Shown here one piece after another: positions 36,095-45,599 of a stretch of 64,000 nt of DNA. The notes beneath the pieces were generated by a model. It did not search any database. It saw only the letters and a list, made by a program, of their open reading frames with translations, and was not told where the DNA came from. Position 1 is the stretch's first letter. The number at the start of each line of letters is the position of its first letter. Where the stretch lies: assembly GCA_963787425.1 (NCBI GenBank), contig CAWBCV010000023.1, positions 41,295 through 105,294 on the forward strand, given 5' to 3'. Source of the DNA: AP-15 sp963787425 (GTDB taxonomy: Bacteria; Pseudomonadota; Alphaproteobacteria; ATCC43930; CGMCC-115725). Position numbers and translations under genes: made by a program.

Positions 36095-37150
36095 TCACGG
36101 CCCCGGGGCAACGGTTTCCAGGGACGCAGATTGGGCCCGTTCGATCTTATCCGCTGCACTCCGCAGCGTCGTCGGGTTGCTGAAAGAAGCTTCGATCGCA
36201 TCGACGACTTGATCGGGCGCGGCGTAATGGAGCATATGCCCAACACCCGGGACCAGCCGCAGCGCGCTCTGCGCAATCTCTTGATGAAGCCAGACACTGT
36301 GTTTGCGATGATCTACAATGCGGTCCTTCGTGCCTGCCATGATCACCACGGGCATACGCAGTTCCCGATAGCGGCGCTGCATTGCGGCCACGGCCGAACC
36401 CATGGTGGCGGTATCCTGAGCCTCGGCGCGGATCTGCGATGGCCGAAGGGGTAGTCCGTGGGGAAAGCCTTTGGCGAAGCGTTCGGGCACGGGAAGTGGC
36501 GAGAACATCCCCTTGGCTGCCAAAGGCAGGAGTGCGGCGCCGAAGAGCGGCCCGACAGTATAGCGGATCAGGTCGCCAATCGCCGGGATCGCCGGAAGCG
36601 AGAACAATGGCACATCCGCGCGCCATGTCGGGCGGTAGTAGCCGGACAATAGGACAAGACCGCTCACCGCGTCCGGATGGTCCAGTGCGAGCGCCAAGGC
36701 GACGAGCGTGCCAAAAGAATGACCGACGACGACGGGACGCTCGATGCCGAGTCTTGCGAAAGCCTGTCGGATCAGATCAGCCTGTCGGGCAGGAGTCCAC
36801 ATGGCGCCGCGCGGCCGGCCGCTATACCCAAAACCCGGGCGGTCAAACGCGGCAACCTGACATTGCCGCTCACTGGCGAGGTCGAGCAACCCGCTCAAAC
36901 CGCAATCGTCGGCGGTGACGACATTACCATGGAGAAAGACCACTGGCCGCCCGGCGCCCTTCTCGAGGTAGCGGAGCCGGGTACCGTCGACGGCAACAAA
37001 CCGCCCGCGAGGTGGATGCTCCCGCTCTACTTTTCTTGCGCGATAGGTGTTCCACAGCGCCATGCCAGCCAGGGCAGCAGCCGCCGATCCCGCCAAGACC
37101 GCGCCGTTTCGCGACCGCTTTGCCAGCGTCGCGTTCAATGCATTCGCCAT
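36095..37150 (-). CDS. Alpha/beta hydrolase, membrane-anchored
   Basis: The 351-residue protein has an N-terminal hydrophobic segment (GAVLAGSAAAALAGMALW, about 15-33) that could be an uncleaved signal anchor. The hydrolase fold follows: the oxyanion region RPVVFLHGNVVTADD; nucleophile elbow VVVGHSFGTLVALALA with Ser in GHSFG; acid in MAGTKDRIVD; and catalytic His in VPGVGHMLHYAAPD. The complete triad suggests an active esterase or lipase-like enzyme. It stands alone on the minus strand with no operon partner. Confidence 0.9.
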   Translation of the reverse strand: MANALNATLAKRSRNGAVLAGSAAAALAGMALWNTYRARKVEREHPPRGRFVAVDGTRLRYLEKGAGRPVVFLHGNVVTADDCGLSGLLDLASERQCQVAAFDRPGFGYSGRPRGAMWTPARQADLIRQAFARLGIERPVVVGHSFGTLVALALALDHPDAVSGLVLLSGYYRPTWRADVPLFSLPAIPAIGDLIRYTVGPLFGAALLPLAAKGMFSPLPVPERFAKGFPHGLPLRPSQIRAEAQDTATMGSAVAAMQRRYRELRMPVVIMAGTKDRIVDHRKHSVWLHQEIAQSALRLVPGVGHMLHYAAPDQVVDAIEASFSNPTTLRSAADKIERAQSASLETVAPGP

Positions 37151-37339
37151 TACGCGTCCGATCTATGGTTTCAGGGTGCGAGGCCGATTGTGCGCCGCAA
37201 CATGCGCCTAGTGAGAACCTCGCCAATCAACGAAGGTTCCACGAGGGTGGCTTCCAATCACGTTCCCTGAACTCCCCGTAGTCGCCCCGTTCCCTTCCGC
37301 CCGGGGGCCTTGGTCAGCTTCGCCCTGGTGAGGTTCGCT

Positions 37340-37470
37340 CGCCTGAGGCACCGACGATCGCCTGCGAGATCATCGCCGTGTCCTGGCCGGGTGTAGAGGG
37401 TAATGTCCAGCCGCCCGTTGCTCTTGTCCTTGATGTTCTGCACGGCTTCACCTGCCGGACCGGCTGGCAT
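37340..37470 (-). pseudogene. Possible TRAP-transporter binding-protein (DctP) scrap
   Basis: The frame contains AGEAVQNIKDKSNGRLDITL, reminiscent of the N-terminal part of DctP proteins (xEVxERSxGRLxITVYPxG). After TLY the sequence loses similarity. Too short for certainty. Confidence 0.35.
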
Positions 37471-37503
37471 CTATCAGAGCATTAAACCGAACGCGCCTCC
37501 GCT

Positions 37504-37656
37504 GAATTCGCAGAAGCCCAGAGGCTCAGCGATAATCATTATCCGACCATCGCTAGCCTCAAGGCCGGCCGATATTTCGGGGTGTCGAAAATTCGCGCCC
37601 TATACGAAGTCACCTTTTTTGTTGGTCTGCGCAAGGCCGGGATGCCGGAGGAGTGA
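37504..37656 (+). pseudogene. C-terminal gene fragment, related to 21241-21366
   Basis: The frame reads EFAEAQRLSDNHYPTIASLK then AGRYFGVSKIRALYEVTFFV and GLRKAGMPEE. Its last 40 residues match the tail at 21241. Upstream DNA is unrelated, so only the tail of the parent gene is duplicated. Parent family not recognised. Confidence 0.5.
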
Positions 37657-37749
37657 GAAGGTCGGTAGGTCCGGAACGAGTCATTTCCCGCTGTGCCGGC
37701 CCGTCAGCGGCGCGGCAGGTCAACCTCAATAAGCGGACCCTCACCCCGT

Positions 37750-37965
37750 GAACCCGAGCGAGCCGACCCGACGATCACCCGCCGGCCAATGACAACGTGT
37801 TAGACCTGCGCAGTTGAGGGTTTCCGACCCGCTGCGCGGCCGAACAACCTGCCGCCGATCGTGTGGTCTCGGCTGAGTAATTCCATGCTCGGATCCGGCC
37901 CAACAACGCCATAAGATTATCGGGAATTGACTGGCTTCGGTCGGCGAAGAGAGCGTGAGTGGGGT
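37750..37965 (+). repeat. Copy 3 of the DNA upstream of the DUF3489 module (intact context)
   Basis: This is the copy in front of the intact DUF3489 gene. The complement matches 16337-16545 nearly end to end and 4311-4510 more loosely. Conserved blocks include taagattatcgggaat and ctcggctgagtaattccatg. Because it precedes the module in two of three cases it may be its promoter or attachment region. Confidence 0.75.
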
Positions 37966-38007
37966 CACGGTGGAACTGCCGCCGGGTAAATCAGGAGCAC
38001 CCCACTC

Positions 38008-38478
38008 ATGCGCGTTTATATCATCGGCAACGACGGGATCACGCTGTGCCGCACGGCGCCGGCAACAGTCAACAACGGCGAGATTGCCGTTGCATCGAAC
38101 GAGGAGCTGCGCGCGGCCCCGCTCAGCGCCAAGCGGTTGCTGGCGCTGTGGAACGCTCTGCCCGATGTCGAAAAGCGAAAGAAAGTTGGCGACCGCGAGG
38201 CGCTGATCGATCAGCTGTGGTCGGCAATCGAGGCCTTGCCGAACCCCGAGCCGCAACCCGACCCGAAGCCCCCTTCCAAGCAGGCGGTGGTGATTGCGAT
38301 GCTGCGTCTGCCCGAGGGGGCAACGATCGACGAGGTGGCGAGCGTGACCGGCTGGCAGCGCCATACCGTGCGCGGCGTCTTCTCGGGTACCTTGAAGAAA
38401 AAGCTCGGGCTCACTCTTGCCTCGGCCATAGAGGAGCGCGGCCGGGTGTACCGCATCGCCGAGCCGGCGAACCTATGA
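38008..38478 (+). CDS. DUF3489-family protein
   Basis: The 156-residue protein begins MRVYIIGNDGITLCRTAPAT. Its middle is helical (ALWNALPDVEKRKKVGDREA). The C-terminal DUF3489 winged-helix-like domain reads SKQAVVIAMLRLPEGATIDE then VASVTGWQRHTVRGVFSGTL and KKKLGLTL. DUF3489 proteins often occur beside DUF2924 and recombinase genes in rhizobia and may bind DNA. AGGAG lies upstream. The stop overlaps the next ATG by ATGA, so the two are coupled. Confidence 0.85.
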   Translation: MRVYIIGNDGITLCRTAPATVNNGEIAVASNEELRAAPLSAKRLLALWNALPDVEKRKKVGDREALIDQLWSAIEALPNPEPQPDPKPPSKQAVVIAMLRLPEGATIDEVASVTGWQRHTVRGVFSGTLKKKLGLTLASAIEERGRVYRIAEPANL

Positions 38479-39017
38479 AAACCCCACTCCAGGACGCTTC
38501 GGCTCGCCAGCACTCTGGCGAGCCGTCCTCTGGTCTCGTCGCCAACGATGGCCGAAAAGACCGACCTCGAAATCGGGACCTGGCTAAGCTTGATCGCGAA
38601 ATCGCCGGGTTGGCCGGTCAGCCGACACAGGAACTGCGGCGCGTCTGGCGGACATTTTATCACACCGGACCGCCTCTGGGCCTCAGTCGCGATCTGATCA
38701 TCAGGAGGCTCGCCGATCAGCTGCAACAGCGCGCCCATGGCGGCCCGAGCCGCGCTTTGCAGCGCCGCGTTCGGATTTTGGCGGACGAGTTCGAGAAAGG
38801 CGTTTGTTCTTTCGACCCCGGCGGAATGCTGAAGACCGGCGCGACCTTGGTGCGCCAGTGGCGCGGTCACACCCATACCGTCCTCGTGCGCGAGGAGGGG
38901 TTCGAATACGAGGGCCAGCGCTATCGGTCTCTGACCGTGATTGCCGAGCGGATCACCGGGGCACATTGGTCGGGTCCCCGGTTCTTTGGTCTCGGCAAGC
39001 GAGCGCGTGCATCCTAG
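38475..39017 (+). CDS. DUF2924-family protein
   Basis: The 180-residue protein has the DUF2924 pattern: LDREIAGLAGQPTQELRRVWRTFYHTGPPLGLSRDLIIRRLADQLQ in the first half. The signature TLVRQWRGHTHTVLVREEGFEYEGQRYRSLTVIAERITGAHWSGPRFFGL is at the end. It is translationally coupled to DUF3489 and precedes the recombinase by 15 bp, so all three form one operon. DUF2924 genes typically partner large serine recombinases; a directionality or accessory role is an inference. An 11-bp-stem palindrome lies within codons 9-17. Confidence 0.88.
   Translation: MKTPLQDASARQHSGEPSSGLVANDGRKDRPRNRDLAKLDREIAGLAGQPTQELRRVWRTFYHTGPPLGLSRDLIIRRLADQLQQRAHGGPSRALQRRVRILADEFEKGVCSFDPGGMLKTGATLVRQWRGHTHTVLVREEGFEYEGQRYRSLTVIAERITGAHWSGPRFFGLGKRARAS
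38500..38525. repeat. Perfect 11-bp-stem palindrome at the start of the DUF2924 gene
   Basis: cggctcgccag, then cact, then ctggcgagccg gives an 11-bp stem with a 4-base loop. In the mRNA it would lie 25 bases after the DUF2924 start codon, where it could slow translation. It could also be a recombinase or partner binding site. Confidence 0.6.
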
Positions 39018-39032
39018 TCGCCGAGCCGCGCC

Positions 39033-40758
39033 AATGAAGATACCAGGAACCAAGCGGCGGAACGGAACAATCCGCTGTGGGATCTACACTCGCAAATCGT
39101 CCGAGGAAGGGCTCGAGCAGGAATTCAATTCGCTGCAGGCGCAGCGCGAAGCCTGCGAGGCCTTCATCGACAGCCAGCGGCACGAAGGCTGGATCTGCCT
39201 GCGCGCGCCGTATGATGACGGCGGGTTCTCCGGCGCGACGATGGACCGGCCGGCTCTGCACCAGCTACTCGCGGACATCACGGCGGGGCGGATCGATACC
39301 GTCGTCGTCTACAAGATCGACCGGCTGACCCGCTCGCTCGCCGATTTTGCCAAGATCGTCGAGATCCTCGATGCGAGGGGAGCGTCCTTCGTATCGGTGA
39401 CGCAGCAGTTCAACACGACGACCTCGATGGGGCGCTTGACCCTGAACGTTCTGTTGTCTTTCGCGCAGTTCGAGCGTGAGGTCATCGGCGAGCGCATCCG
39501 CGACAAGATCGCCGCCTCGAAGAAGAAGGGGATGTGGATGGGTGGTGTGCCGCCGCTCGGGTATGGAGTGCGGGACCACAAGCTCGTCATGATCGACAGC
39601 GAGGCGGATACCGTTCGATTGATCTTCCGCCGCTATGCCGAACTCGGCTCAGTCCGATTGTTACAGGCGGAGCTCGAAGCGCCCGGGATCAGAAGTAAGT
39701 CATGGACGAGCGCTTCCGGGCGACTCGTCGGCGGCAAGTCGTTCTCGCGCGGCGCGCTTTACCTGATGCTGCAGAACCGCACCTATCTCGGCGAGATCGT
39801 TCACAAGGGCCAATTGCATCCCGGCGAACACACGCCGATCATCGATCAGCCACTGTGGGATGCCGTTCAGGAGCAGCTCGCCGGCAAAATACTGCCCGGC
39901 GCCAATGCGGCAGACGAACGCGCCAATCCAGCCTCCTTGCCGGCATGCTGTTTGATGGCGACGGCAACCGGATGACGCCAAGCCATGCCGGCAAGAATGG
40001 CATGCACTACCGCTACTATGTCTCCGGCTCGCTGATCACGAAAGATCGGACCGAGACCTCCGCCGGGTTGCGGATTCCGGCGGTGGAGATCGAGCAGCTC
40101 GTCAGCGGCCGAGTGCACCGATGGCTTCTCGATCCCGGCAGCATCTACAAATCGACTTGGGGACGGTTGACGGACGCATCAGTCCAGCAGCGTCTTCTCG
40201 CGCTGGCCGCAGACATCGGCAAGCACTGGCGCCGAGTTGCCCGTCGCCGGCAAGCGTGCGGTCCTCGCTGCCCTGATCGAACGGATCGAGGTAAAGGTCG
40301 CCCAGATCGACATTCATCTCCGCCCGCTTCGGCTCTGCGCGCTACTCGATCTACCCGCTACACCGGCGCAAGGCGTGAACGACGACGAAATTGAGCTTTT
40401 GTCCGTGCCGGTGCGGTTGCGCCGTTCCGGGCGGGAGATCAGAATGGTGATCAATGGGACGGATTCGTTTGCCGCGAAACCTGACGCGCGATTGATCAAG
40501 CTGCTCCTCAGGGCGCGCCGCTTCAACGCGACACTCGCCCAGGGCGAAGGAGTTCCTTTTGCCGCACTCGCCGAGCGGGAAGGGATCAGCCGGTCCTATT
40601 TCACGCGGCTCGTCCGCCTCAGCTATCTCGCGCCGGATATCACTCAGGCGATCCTGGATGGGCGGCAGCCACCCGATTTGACGGCAGAGAAGCTGCTCGA
40701 GCACTCACGTCTGCCGCTTGTCTGGCACGATCAGCGGACCGTGCTCGGCTTTGCTTGA
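39033..40758 (+). pseudogene. Large serine recombinase, two frameshifts
   Basis: The first frame (39033-39950) holds a complete resolvase domain: CGIYTRKSSEEGLEQEFNSLQAQREAC with the catalytic Ser, VVVYKIDRLTRSLADFAKIV, TTTSMGRLTLNVLLSFAQFEREVIGERIRDKI, then the recombinase domain (GVPPLGYGV and NRTYLGEIVHKG). A shift near 39945 moves GMLFDGDGNRMTPSHAGKNG then MHYRYYVSGS to a second frame. A shift near 40225 moves the C-terminal LAALIERIEVKVAQIDIHLR, HTH-like GISRSYFTRLVRLSYLAPDI and WHDQRTVLGFA to a third. Total length would be about 570 residues. The catalytic domain is intact, so sequencing error or recent decay are both possible. Confidence 0.88.
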
Positions 40759-41025
40759 ACCAGATCCGAATTTCAAAGACTTACCTATGCTGAGCCCGGA
40801 GAGGTCCTGACTTCGTCCGGACCGTCCAGGCACTATCGCCACTACATCAGCCTCACTGCGGTACTGGAATTCGGCCCGACAGAGACATTGCCGCCCGTCG
40901 GAGCGATATCGAAACACCCTGCGCGTCTCTGCCGACGCGGTCGCCAAGCCAGCGGCGCACACCTGCGCGAAAAGCCGGGTTTCTCGACCTTCGAAGACGA
41001 CTGCGGAAGAGAGACAGACTGTCTG

Positions 41026-41135
41026 CTGGAGGGAGATGGATTCGAACCATCGGTACCGCGACAAATTTTCGGCCGCCCGTCGATCCCCGCGCAAATTCAC
41101 CTTCCGCAATATAAACCGGCTCCCTCGGGCGACGC
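41026..41135 (-). repeat. T-arm-like repeat: left arm plus centre, right arm lost
   Basis: The left arm (ctggagggagatggattcga then accatcggtacc, 41026-41058) is followed by a centre nearly identical to that of the full copy at 27122 (gccgcccgtcgatcccc, ataaaccggctccctcg). The unit breaks off before the right arm. The rest of 40759-41217 holds no gene. Confidence 0.8.
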
Positions 41136-41217
41136 GCATCCTCGCTCGCGCAGACATTGCCCTTCAGCGCGGCTGACCGGATGCGCATCCGTCCCGGAAC
41201 GTGATGCGGGACGAGCC

Positions 41218-41990
41218 TCAAGAGCCCGTTGCCACGCTCAGACCGGCAGCGGTAAAGCACCCTCGCCATCCTTGGGCAATGAAGAGCGCTTGATCGCAGA
41301 GCGCCCCTTTTGGGTAGAAGTCCGCGGGAATCGTTGAGAACTCGGTGAGAATACTCCTGAAGATGACCGTTATGGGAACGGTTACCGGGCCCCACGGCAG
41401 CCACGTCGCGTCTGCCGGAAGCCAAGATGGTGGAGCCGGATCAGGCGAGACATCGTAGGTGTAGAATTGGCTTTGATCGAGCTTCGTCTCATAATCAGCT
41501 TCGCACCCGATAACGGGATAGGGGATCACCCCATCGTTGTTGCACATTGACCAATATCGCGCTTGCACTTGAGTATCGAACGCAGGCTCAAAGATCGACC
41601 CTCCCACATACGTATTGGGGAAAACGAAGGCCATGCCCTGAGAATGAGCACCTTCTGAGGTTGAAAACACACATTCGGAGTTTGAAGATAGGTAGGTCAC
41701 GGGGTCGGGGAAAAAGTTTGTTCCGGGAGCCGGTCCGAAGGTGACCGCAGCCGGTCCGGCCGGTGCGCCGGGCGCGCAGCCGCCCGTGATGGAGACTGGC
41801 AGGCCGGCGGCTGAGAGGATGTTTTGGAGGAAGGCTGCTGCGTCGCTAAAGCCGCTTGCGAAGAGGATGGTGATCATGTTGCCTAGGCTGCTCTCCGCAG
41901 CTGCGAACGGACAAGGCTGGGGCCGAAGCGCATTTCCGTTTCGGGCCACAAAACGTACCGCGGGTACCCCCACGCCGCCCGTCTTATCCA
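41218..41990 (-). pseudogene. Secreted-type hypothetical protein, probably N-terminally truncated
   Basis: The C-terminal 130 residues are strongly patterned: ARYWSMCNNDGVIPYPVIGC, EADYETKLDQSQFYTYDVSP, DPAPPSWLPADATWLPWGPV and LCDQALFIAQGWRGCFTAAG. I associate these with secreted hypothetical proteins of Bradyrhizobium. Four or more Cys suggest disulfides. The open frame extends to 42078, but its first residues lack a signal peptide and look like read-through, so I think the true N-terminus is gone. Function unknown. Confidence 0.55.
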
Positions 41991-42187
41991 TGCCTTGATT
42001 AGGCGCAATCACCCGGGGGGACACCCGGTTAAATCGTCCTGCGAAGGGAACGGCACGGACATCGGTGCGGTTCCGCATACTTCCCTGGGTGTGAAGCGGT
42101 TTGCATCGGCAGCTCGCTCCATTTTGCAGCCATACTGGTTGACCTTCGGTCGATCCCGAGCTGATGATCCGAATGTTGCTGGCCGGC

Positions 42188-42292
42188 TACTGCCAGGGAG
42201 CCGACGCGGGCGGAGGCGAATGTCGATCTGATTGGCCCCGACGTCGATGCGGTCGATCAGCGCGGTAAGGAAGTAGCGGCATTGCGCCCGGT
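42188..42292 (-). pseudogene. Serine-recombinase C-terminal scrap
   Basis: The minus frame reads LIDRIDVGANQIDIRLRPRR, matching LIERIEVKVAQIDIHLRPLR of the recombinase at 40270-40340. It is a small remnant of a second, related recombinase. The remaining 42079-42462 stretch shows no other gene. Confidence 0.6.
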
Positions 42293-42462
42293 ATTGCGGC
42301 GTTCAGCTAGACTGCCAGGGCCCAGTTGTCAGGAGCCGCGCATGCCTCTTCAGCCGGTCGAATCATCCCATCCGCGACCCGACCTCGATGTGGATCAACG
42401 GTGCGCGCGATTGGATTACCTGCGCCTGGGCTGGGAGGTGTCCCGTCGAATTGCCACCAAGC

Positions 42463-42900
42463 TCAGCGATGGACCAGTACCGGGATCTTACAATGCGTGA
42501 GGACCTTTACCGTCTCGCTGCCGAGGACGACTGCAGAGATGCCGCGGCGACCGTGCGAGGCCATGACGATAAGATCACAGCCTTTTGACTCCGCAGTTTC
42601 AATGATTGCCCGGTAGGGATGCTCATGCTCCACATGGACCGTCTCGCAGGTGACGCCTGCTGTTAGCGCTGCGCGAGCGACGGCGCCAAGAGTTTGCTCG
42701 GCGTGGTGCTGCATGCGTGCCTTGAATTGAGCCGGCGTGTCCTCGATCATCCTGACGTCGGTCGTGAGCACATGGAACGGCAGCAAGACTGTTAGCGCGG
42801 TGACCTTTGCGCCAATCCGCTTGGCCAAGGCGATGCCATGCTCGACTGCCTTCCCGGCGAGTTCTGACCCGTCCGTTGGTATGAGGATGTTGGTATACAT
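42463..42900 (-). CDS. Universal stress protein (UspA family)
   Basis: The 145-residue protein is a single Usp domain: MYTNILIPTDGSELAGKAVE at the start, LIVMASHGRRGISAVVLGSE containing the GxxG...GS ATP-binding turn, and ETVKVLTHCKIPVLVHR at the end. I chose the ATG at 42900 because it matches the family start; upstream extension is not conserved. Usp proteins bind ATP and support survival under stress. It appears intact. It stands alone, with an MFS remnant upstream. Confidence 0.93.
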   Translation of the reverse strand: MYTNILIPTDGSELAGKAVEHGIALAKRIGAKVTALTVLLPFHVLTTDVRMIEDTPAQFKARMQHHAEQTLGAVARAALTAGVTCETVHVEHEHPYRAIIETAESKGCDLIVMASHGRRGISAVVLGSETVKVLTHCKIPVLVHR

Positions 42901-43158
42901 CGGCGCCTCCTGGCTGTTTGAGGGTTTCGCCGGAAGGATCCAGCGTATTTTTGAGTTCGAACGGCGGCGGTCCGCTCCCCAACCGGCCTCTTCAAACCGC
43001 CCGCGACACGCCGCCAGGTTCATCTGGGCCAATCGGACGCGCTTCAGCGGCAGGGAAAGACGGGACGAGCTTGATCCCGGTCAAGGAGGTGCCGCGTTGC
43101 ATGATCCGCCCGCCCTTGTGCTGCTGGCCAGCGTCCGATCGCCGCCGACCCTTTTGGT

Positions 43159-43384
43159 TCAGACCCCGGCGTATTCCGCCGATATGTCCTTGTTGGTGTA
43201 ATCCGTCAACATCGACGTCGCGATGATGCCGATGATCGCCAATAGGAGAATATAGAGAGCGATCGGTACGCTGGAATGAAAGGTCGCGAACAGCCAAGTC
43301 GCGATGATCGGCGCCGGACCGCCGGCAATGATCGAGGCCGATTGGTAGCCGATCGAGGTGCCGCTGTAGCGCAGCCGTGGCGAG
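43159..43384 (-). pseudogene. MHS-type MFS transporter, C-terminal fragment
   Basis: The frame reads RYSGTSIGYQSASIIAGGPAPIIATWLF then two helices and the tail MLTDYTNKDISAEYAGV. This is the last two helices of metabolite:H+ symporters of the MHS subfamily. The rest is missing. The plus-strand frame 43440-43593 (GDFTTAETYSRRALEARGAH) is another unassigned scrap. The 43594-43812 stretch holds nothing else. Confidence 0.75.
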
Positions 43385-43824
43385 AAACTCCAAGCCGATC
43401 TCATTCAAGGTCGATGTGCCCGGTGCCCTCGACGCGTATCCGAAAGGCCGGGGATTTTACCACCGCGGAAACGTATTCAAGACGCGCATTGGAAGCTCGC
43501 GGCGCCCATGCCGAATTTGCCCAGCTGAAATTCAGCTCGCTCGAGGAATACTCGGGCAATCTCGTAGACGGCACCGTCACGCCGGTGACTTGAGCCGGGC
43601 AAAATCGTTTCAGCGCACACCGACTCACCTTGCGCCTGTTGAGCGATACGTGTTAACCATGGCTAGCGCTTTTGGTTAACGTTCGGGATCCGAAGCCGGG
43701 CCGATCACGGAAGCGACTATTCGGCCAAGGTAGTCGGACCCGAGCTAGACCACGGTGCGCATCAAGCTCCATCCGGCATTACGCACGACGGTGCCGGGCC
43801 AAAACGAAGTATGGGAGGACAGAC

Positions 43825-45546
43825 ATGAACCGTCGTCTGAAGCCGATCGTGTATTCGATAGCATCGTCTGCCGCGGTGTTACTTAGCGTCGCGGCAGCAC
43901 CTGCGGCAACCACCTGCGAAGGCCTGATAAACCTATCCTTGCCGCACGGGCAGGTCACCACCGCTCAGACCATCACCGGCGGCACGTTCAACACGCCGCC
44001 GGGCTGCGCAATGGGCAGCACCGGCTGTACTACGAATACAGGTCTGCCGCAATTCTGCCGCGTCGCCGGCACCGCGACGCCGACGAACGACTCGATCATA
44101 AATTTCGAGGTCTGGATCCCGACGGACAGCAGTTTCAACGGAAAATACGAGCAACTCGGGTGCGGCGGATTCTGCGGCAGCATCGGCTATAGCGCGCTCG
44201 CCAATGCAATCAGGCGAGGCTACGCCAGTGCTGCGACGGATGACGGCAGTCAGGCCGGGGGGCAGCCGACCTTTGCTCTCGGCCATCCCGAGAAGATTAT
44301 CGACTACGCCTATCGGGCGCTCAAAGAAACGACCGACAAATCGAAGACGATCATAGCAGCGCTTACCGGCCAGGGGCCGCAGCGGTCGTACTTCAATGGC
44401 TGTTCGAAAGGCGGCCACGAGGCCTTGATGGAGGCGCAGCGCTATCCGGACGATTTCGACGGCATCATCGTCGGCTCGCCCGCCAACTTCTTTACTCACC
44501 TGCTCACCGGGTTTGTTTGGAACGAGCAGGCGCTTCTCGATGACCCGGCGAGCTACATTCCGCCGAGCCTCCTGCCGGTGCTCAGCAAGGCGGCGCTGGC
44601 GCGCTGTGTCGGTCAGGATGGCGGCGTCAAGACGGACGTGTTCTTGAACGACCCGCGGGATTGCCATTTCGATCCGGCCACCGTTCAGTGCGTAGCGGGT
44701 CAGGATCCCACCACCTGCCTTTCATCGGCACAAGTGAGAGCGGCTCGCAAGATTTACCGCGGCCCTCACGACCCCGCGACGGGCGAGTTGATCTTTCCCG
44801 GTTATGAGCCGGGGAGCGAGTCCAATGCTTCCAATTGGCCGGCCTGGATCACCGGTGCCTCGCGGGATGCCGACTTGTCGAACAGCACAGGCCAGGCACT
44901 GCAGCTATTCTTCGGTAACGGGTTCTTCGGGTATTTCGTTTTTCAGGATCCGCACTGGGATTTCCGCACCCTTAATTTCACGACCGACGTTACGCTTACT
45001 GACGAGGACTTCGCCGCAATCCTTAATTCGACCGATCCCGACCTCAGGCCGCTAAGGGCACATGGTGCCAAAGTCATCCACTACGTCGGATGGGCAAATT
45101 CCGCAATCGCCCCGATCAACAGCGTCAATTACTACAACAGCGTCAGGGCCGAGTTGGCCGGGGTGGAACCTGTCCGGCAGAACAGCGACCGGTGGGAGGA
45201 AATCCAGGAGTTCTACCGGCTCTTCATGGTGCCGGGCATGGCGCATTGCAGCGGTGGAGACGGCCCAAACGCCTTTGGTAATGGCACGAGTAACGGGCCG
45301 GTGATTGATGCCGATCATGACCTCTTGAAAGCTCTCGAAAGCTGGGTGGAGCAGGGCGCTGCGCCTGAGAAGATCATTGCCACGCATTATGTAAACAACA
45401 CGCCGGCAAGCGGCGTGCAATTTCAGCGGCCCTTGTGTCCGTTCCCGCAGGTCGCTCGGTATACGGTGGGCGACCCGACAAATGCCGATAACTTCAAATG
45501 CGTGCAAGACGAACCAGATCGCGATCCGAGAGACCAATCTAACTAA
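43825..45546 (+). CDS. Tannase/feruloyl esterase family protein
   Basis: The 573-residue protein has a signal peptide (IVYSIASSAAVLLSVAAAPAATT, cleaved near residue 28). The tannase domain includes INFEVWIPTDSSFNGKYEQLGCGGFCG and the nucleophile motif RSYFNGCSKGGHEALMEAQR (Ser in CSKGG, where CSTGG is usual). FDGIIVGSPANFF follows, with Cys pairs typical of the calcium-binding lid. A late Asp region and catalytic His lie in RLFMVPGMAHCSGGDGPNAFG. GGGAGGA precedes the ATG by five bases. It should be periplasmic or secreted and cleave aromatic esters (gallate, ferulate). It is complete, and one of the best-preserved genes in the window. Confidence 0.93.
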   Translation: MNRRLKPIVYSIASSAAVLLSVAAAPAATTCEGLINLSLPHGQVTTAQTITGGTFNTPPGCAMGSTGCTTNTGLPQFCRVAGTATPTNDSIINFEVWIPTDSSFNGKYEQLGCGGFCGSIGYSALANAIRRGYASAATDDGSQAGGQPTFALGHPEKIIDYAYRALKETTDKSKTIIAALTGQGPQRSYFNGCSKGGHEALMEAQRYPDDFDGIIVGSPANFFTHLLTGFVWNEQALLDDPASYIPPSLLPVLSKAALARCVGQDGGVKTDVFLNDPRDCHFDPATVQCVAGQDPTTCLSSAQVRAARKIYRGPHDPATGELIFPGYEPGSESNASNWPAWITGASRDADLSNSTGQALQLFFGNGFFGYFVFQDPHWDFRTLNFTTDVTLTDEDFAAILNSTDPDLRPLRAHGAKVIHYVGWANSAIAPINSVNYYNSVRAELAGVEPVRQNSDRWEEIQEFYRLFMVPGMAHCSGGDGPNAFGNGTSNGPVIDADHDLLKALESWVEQGAAPEKIIATHYVNNTPASGVQFQRPLCPFPQVARYTVGDPTNADNFKCVQDEPDRDPRDQSN

Positions 45547-45566
45547 GTAGATAGCGCCACAGCTCT

Positions 45567-45592
45567 CCCCCTCTCCTTCTGGAGAGGGGAGC
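45567..45592 (+). terminator. Hairpin downstream of the tannase gene
   Basis: ccctctcc, ttct, ggagaggg forms an 8-bp stem about 22 bases after the stop. No U-tract follows, so it may be only a weak terminator or a 3' stabilising hairpin. Confidence 0.5.
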
Positions 45593-45599
45593 ACACCTA

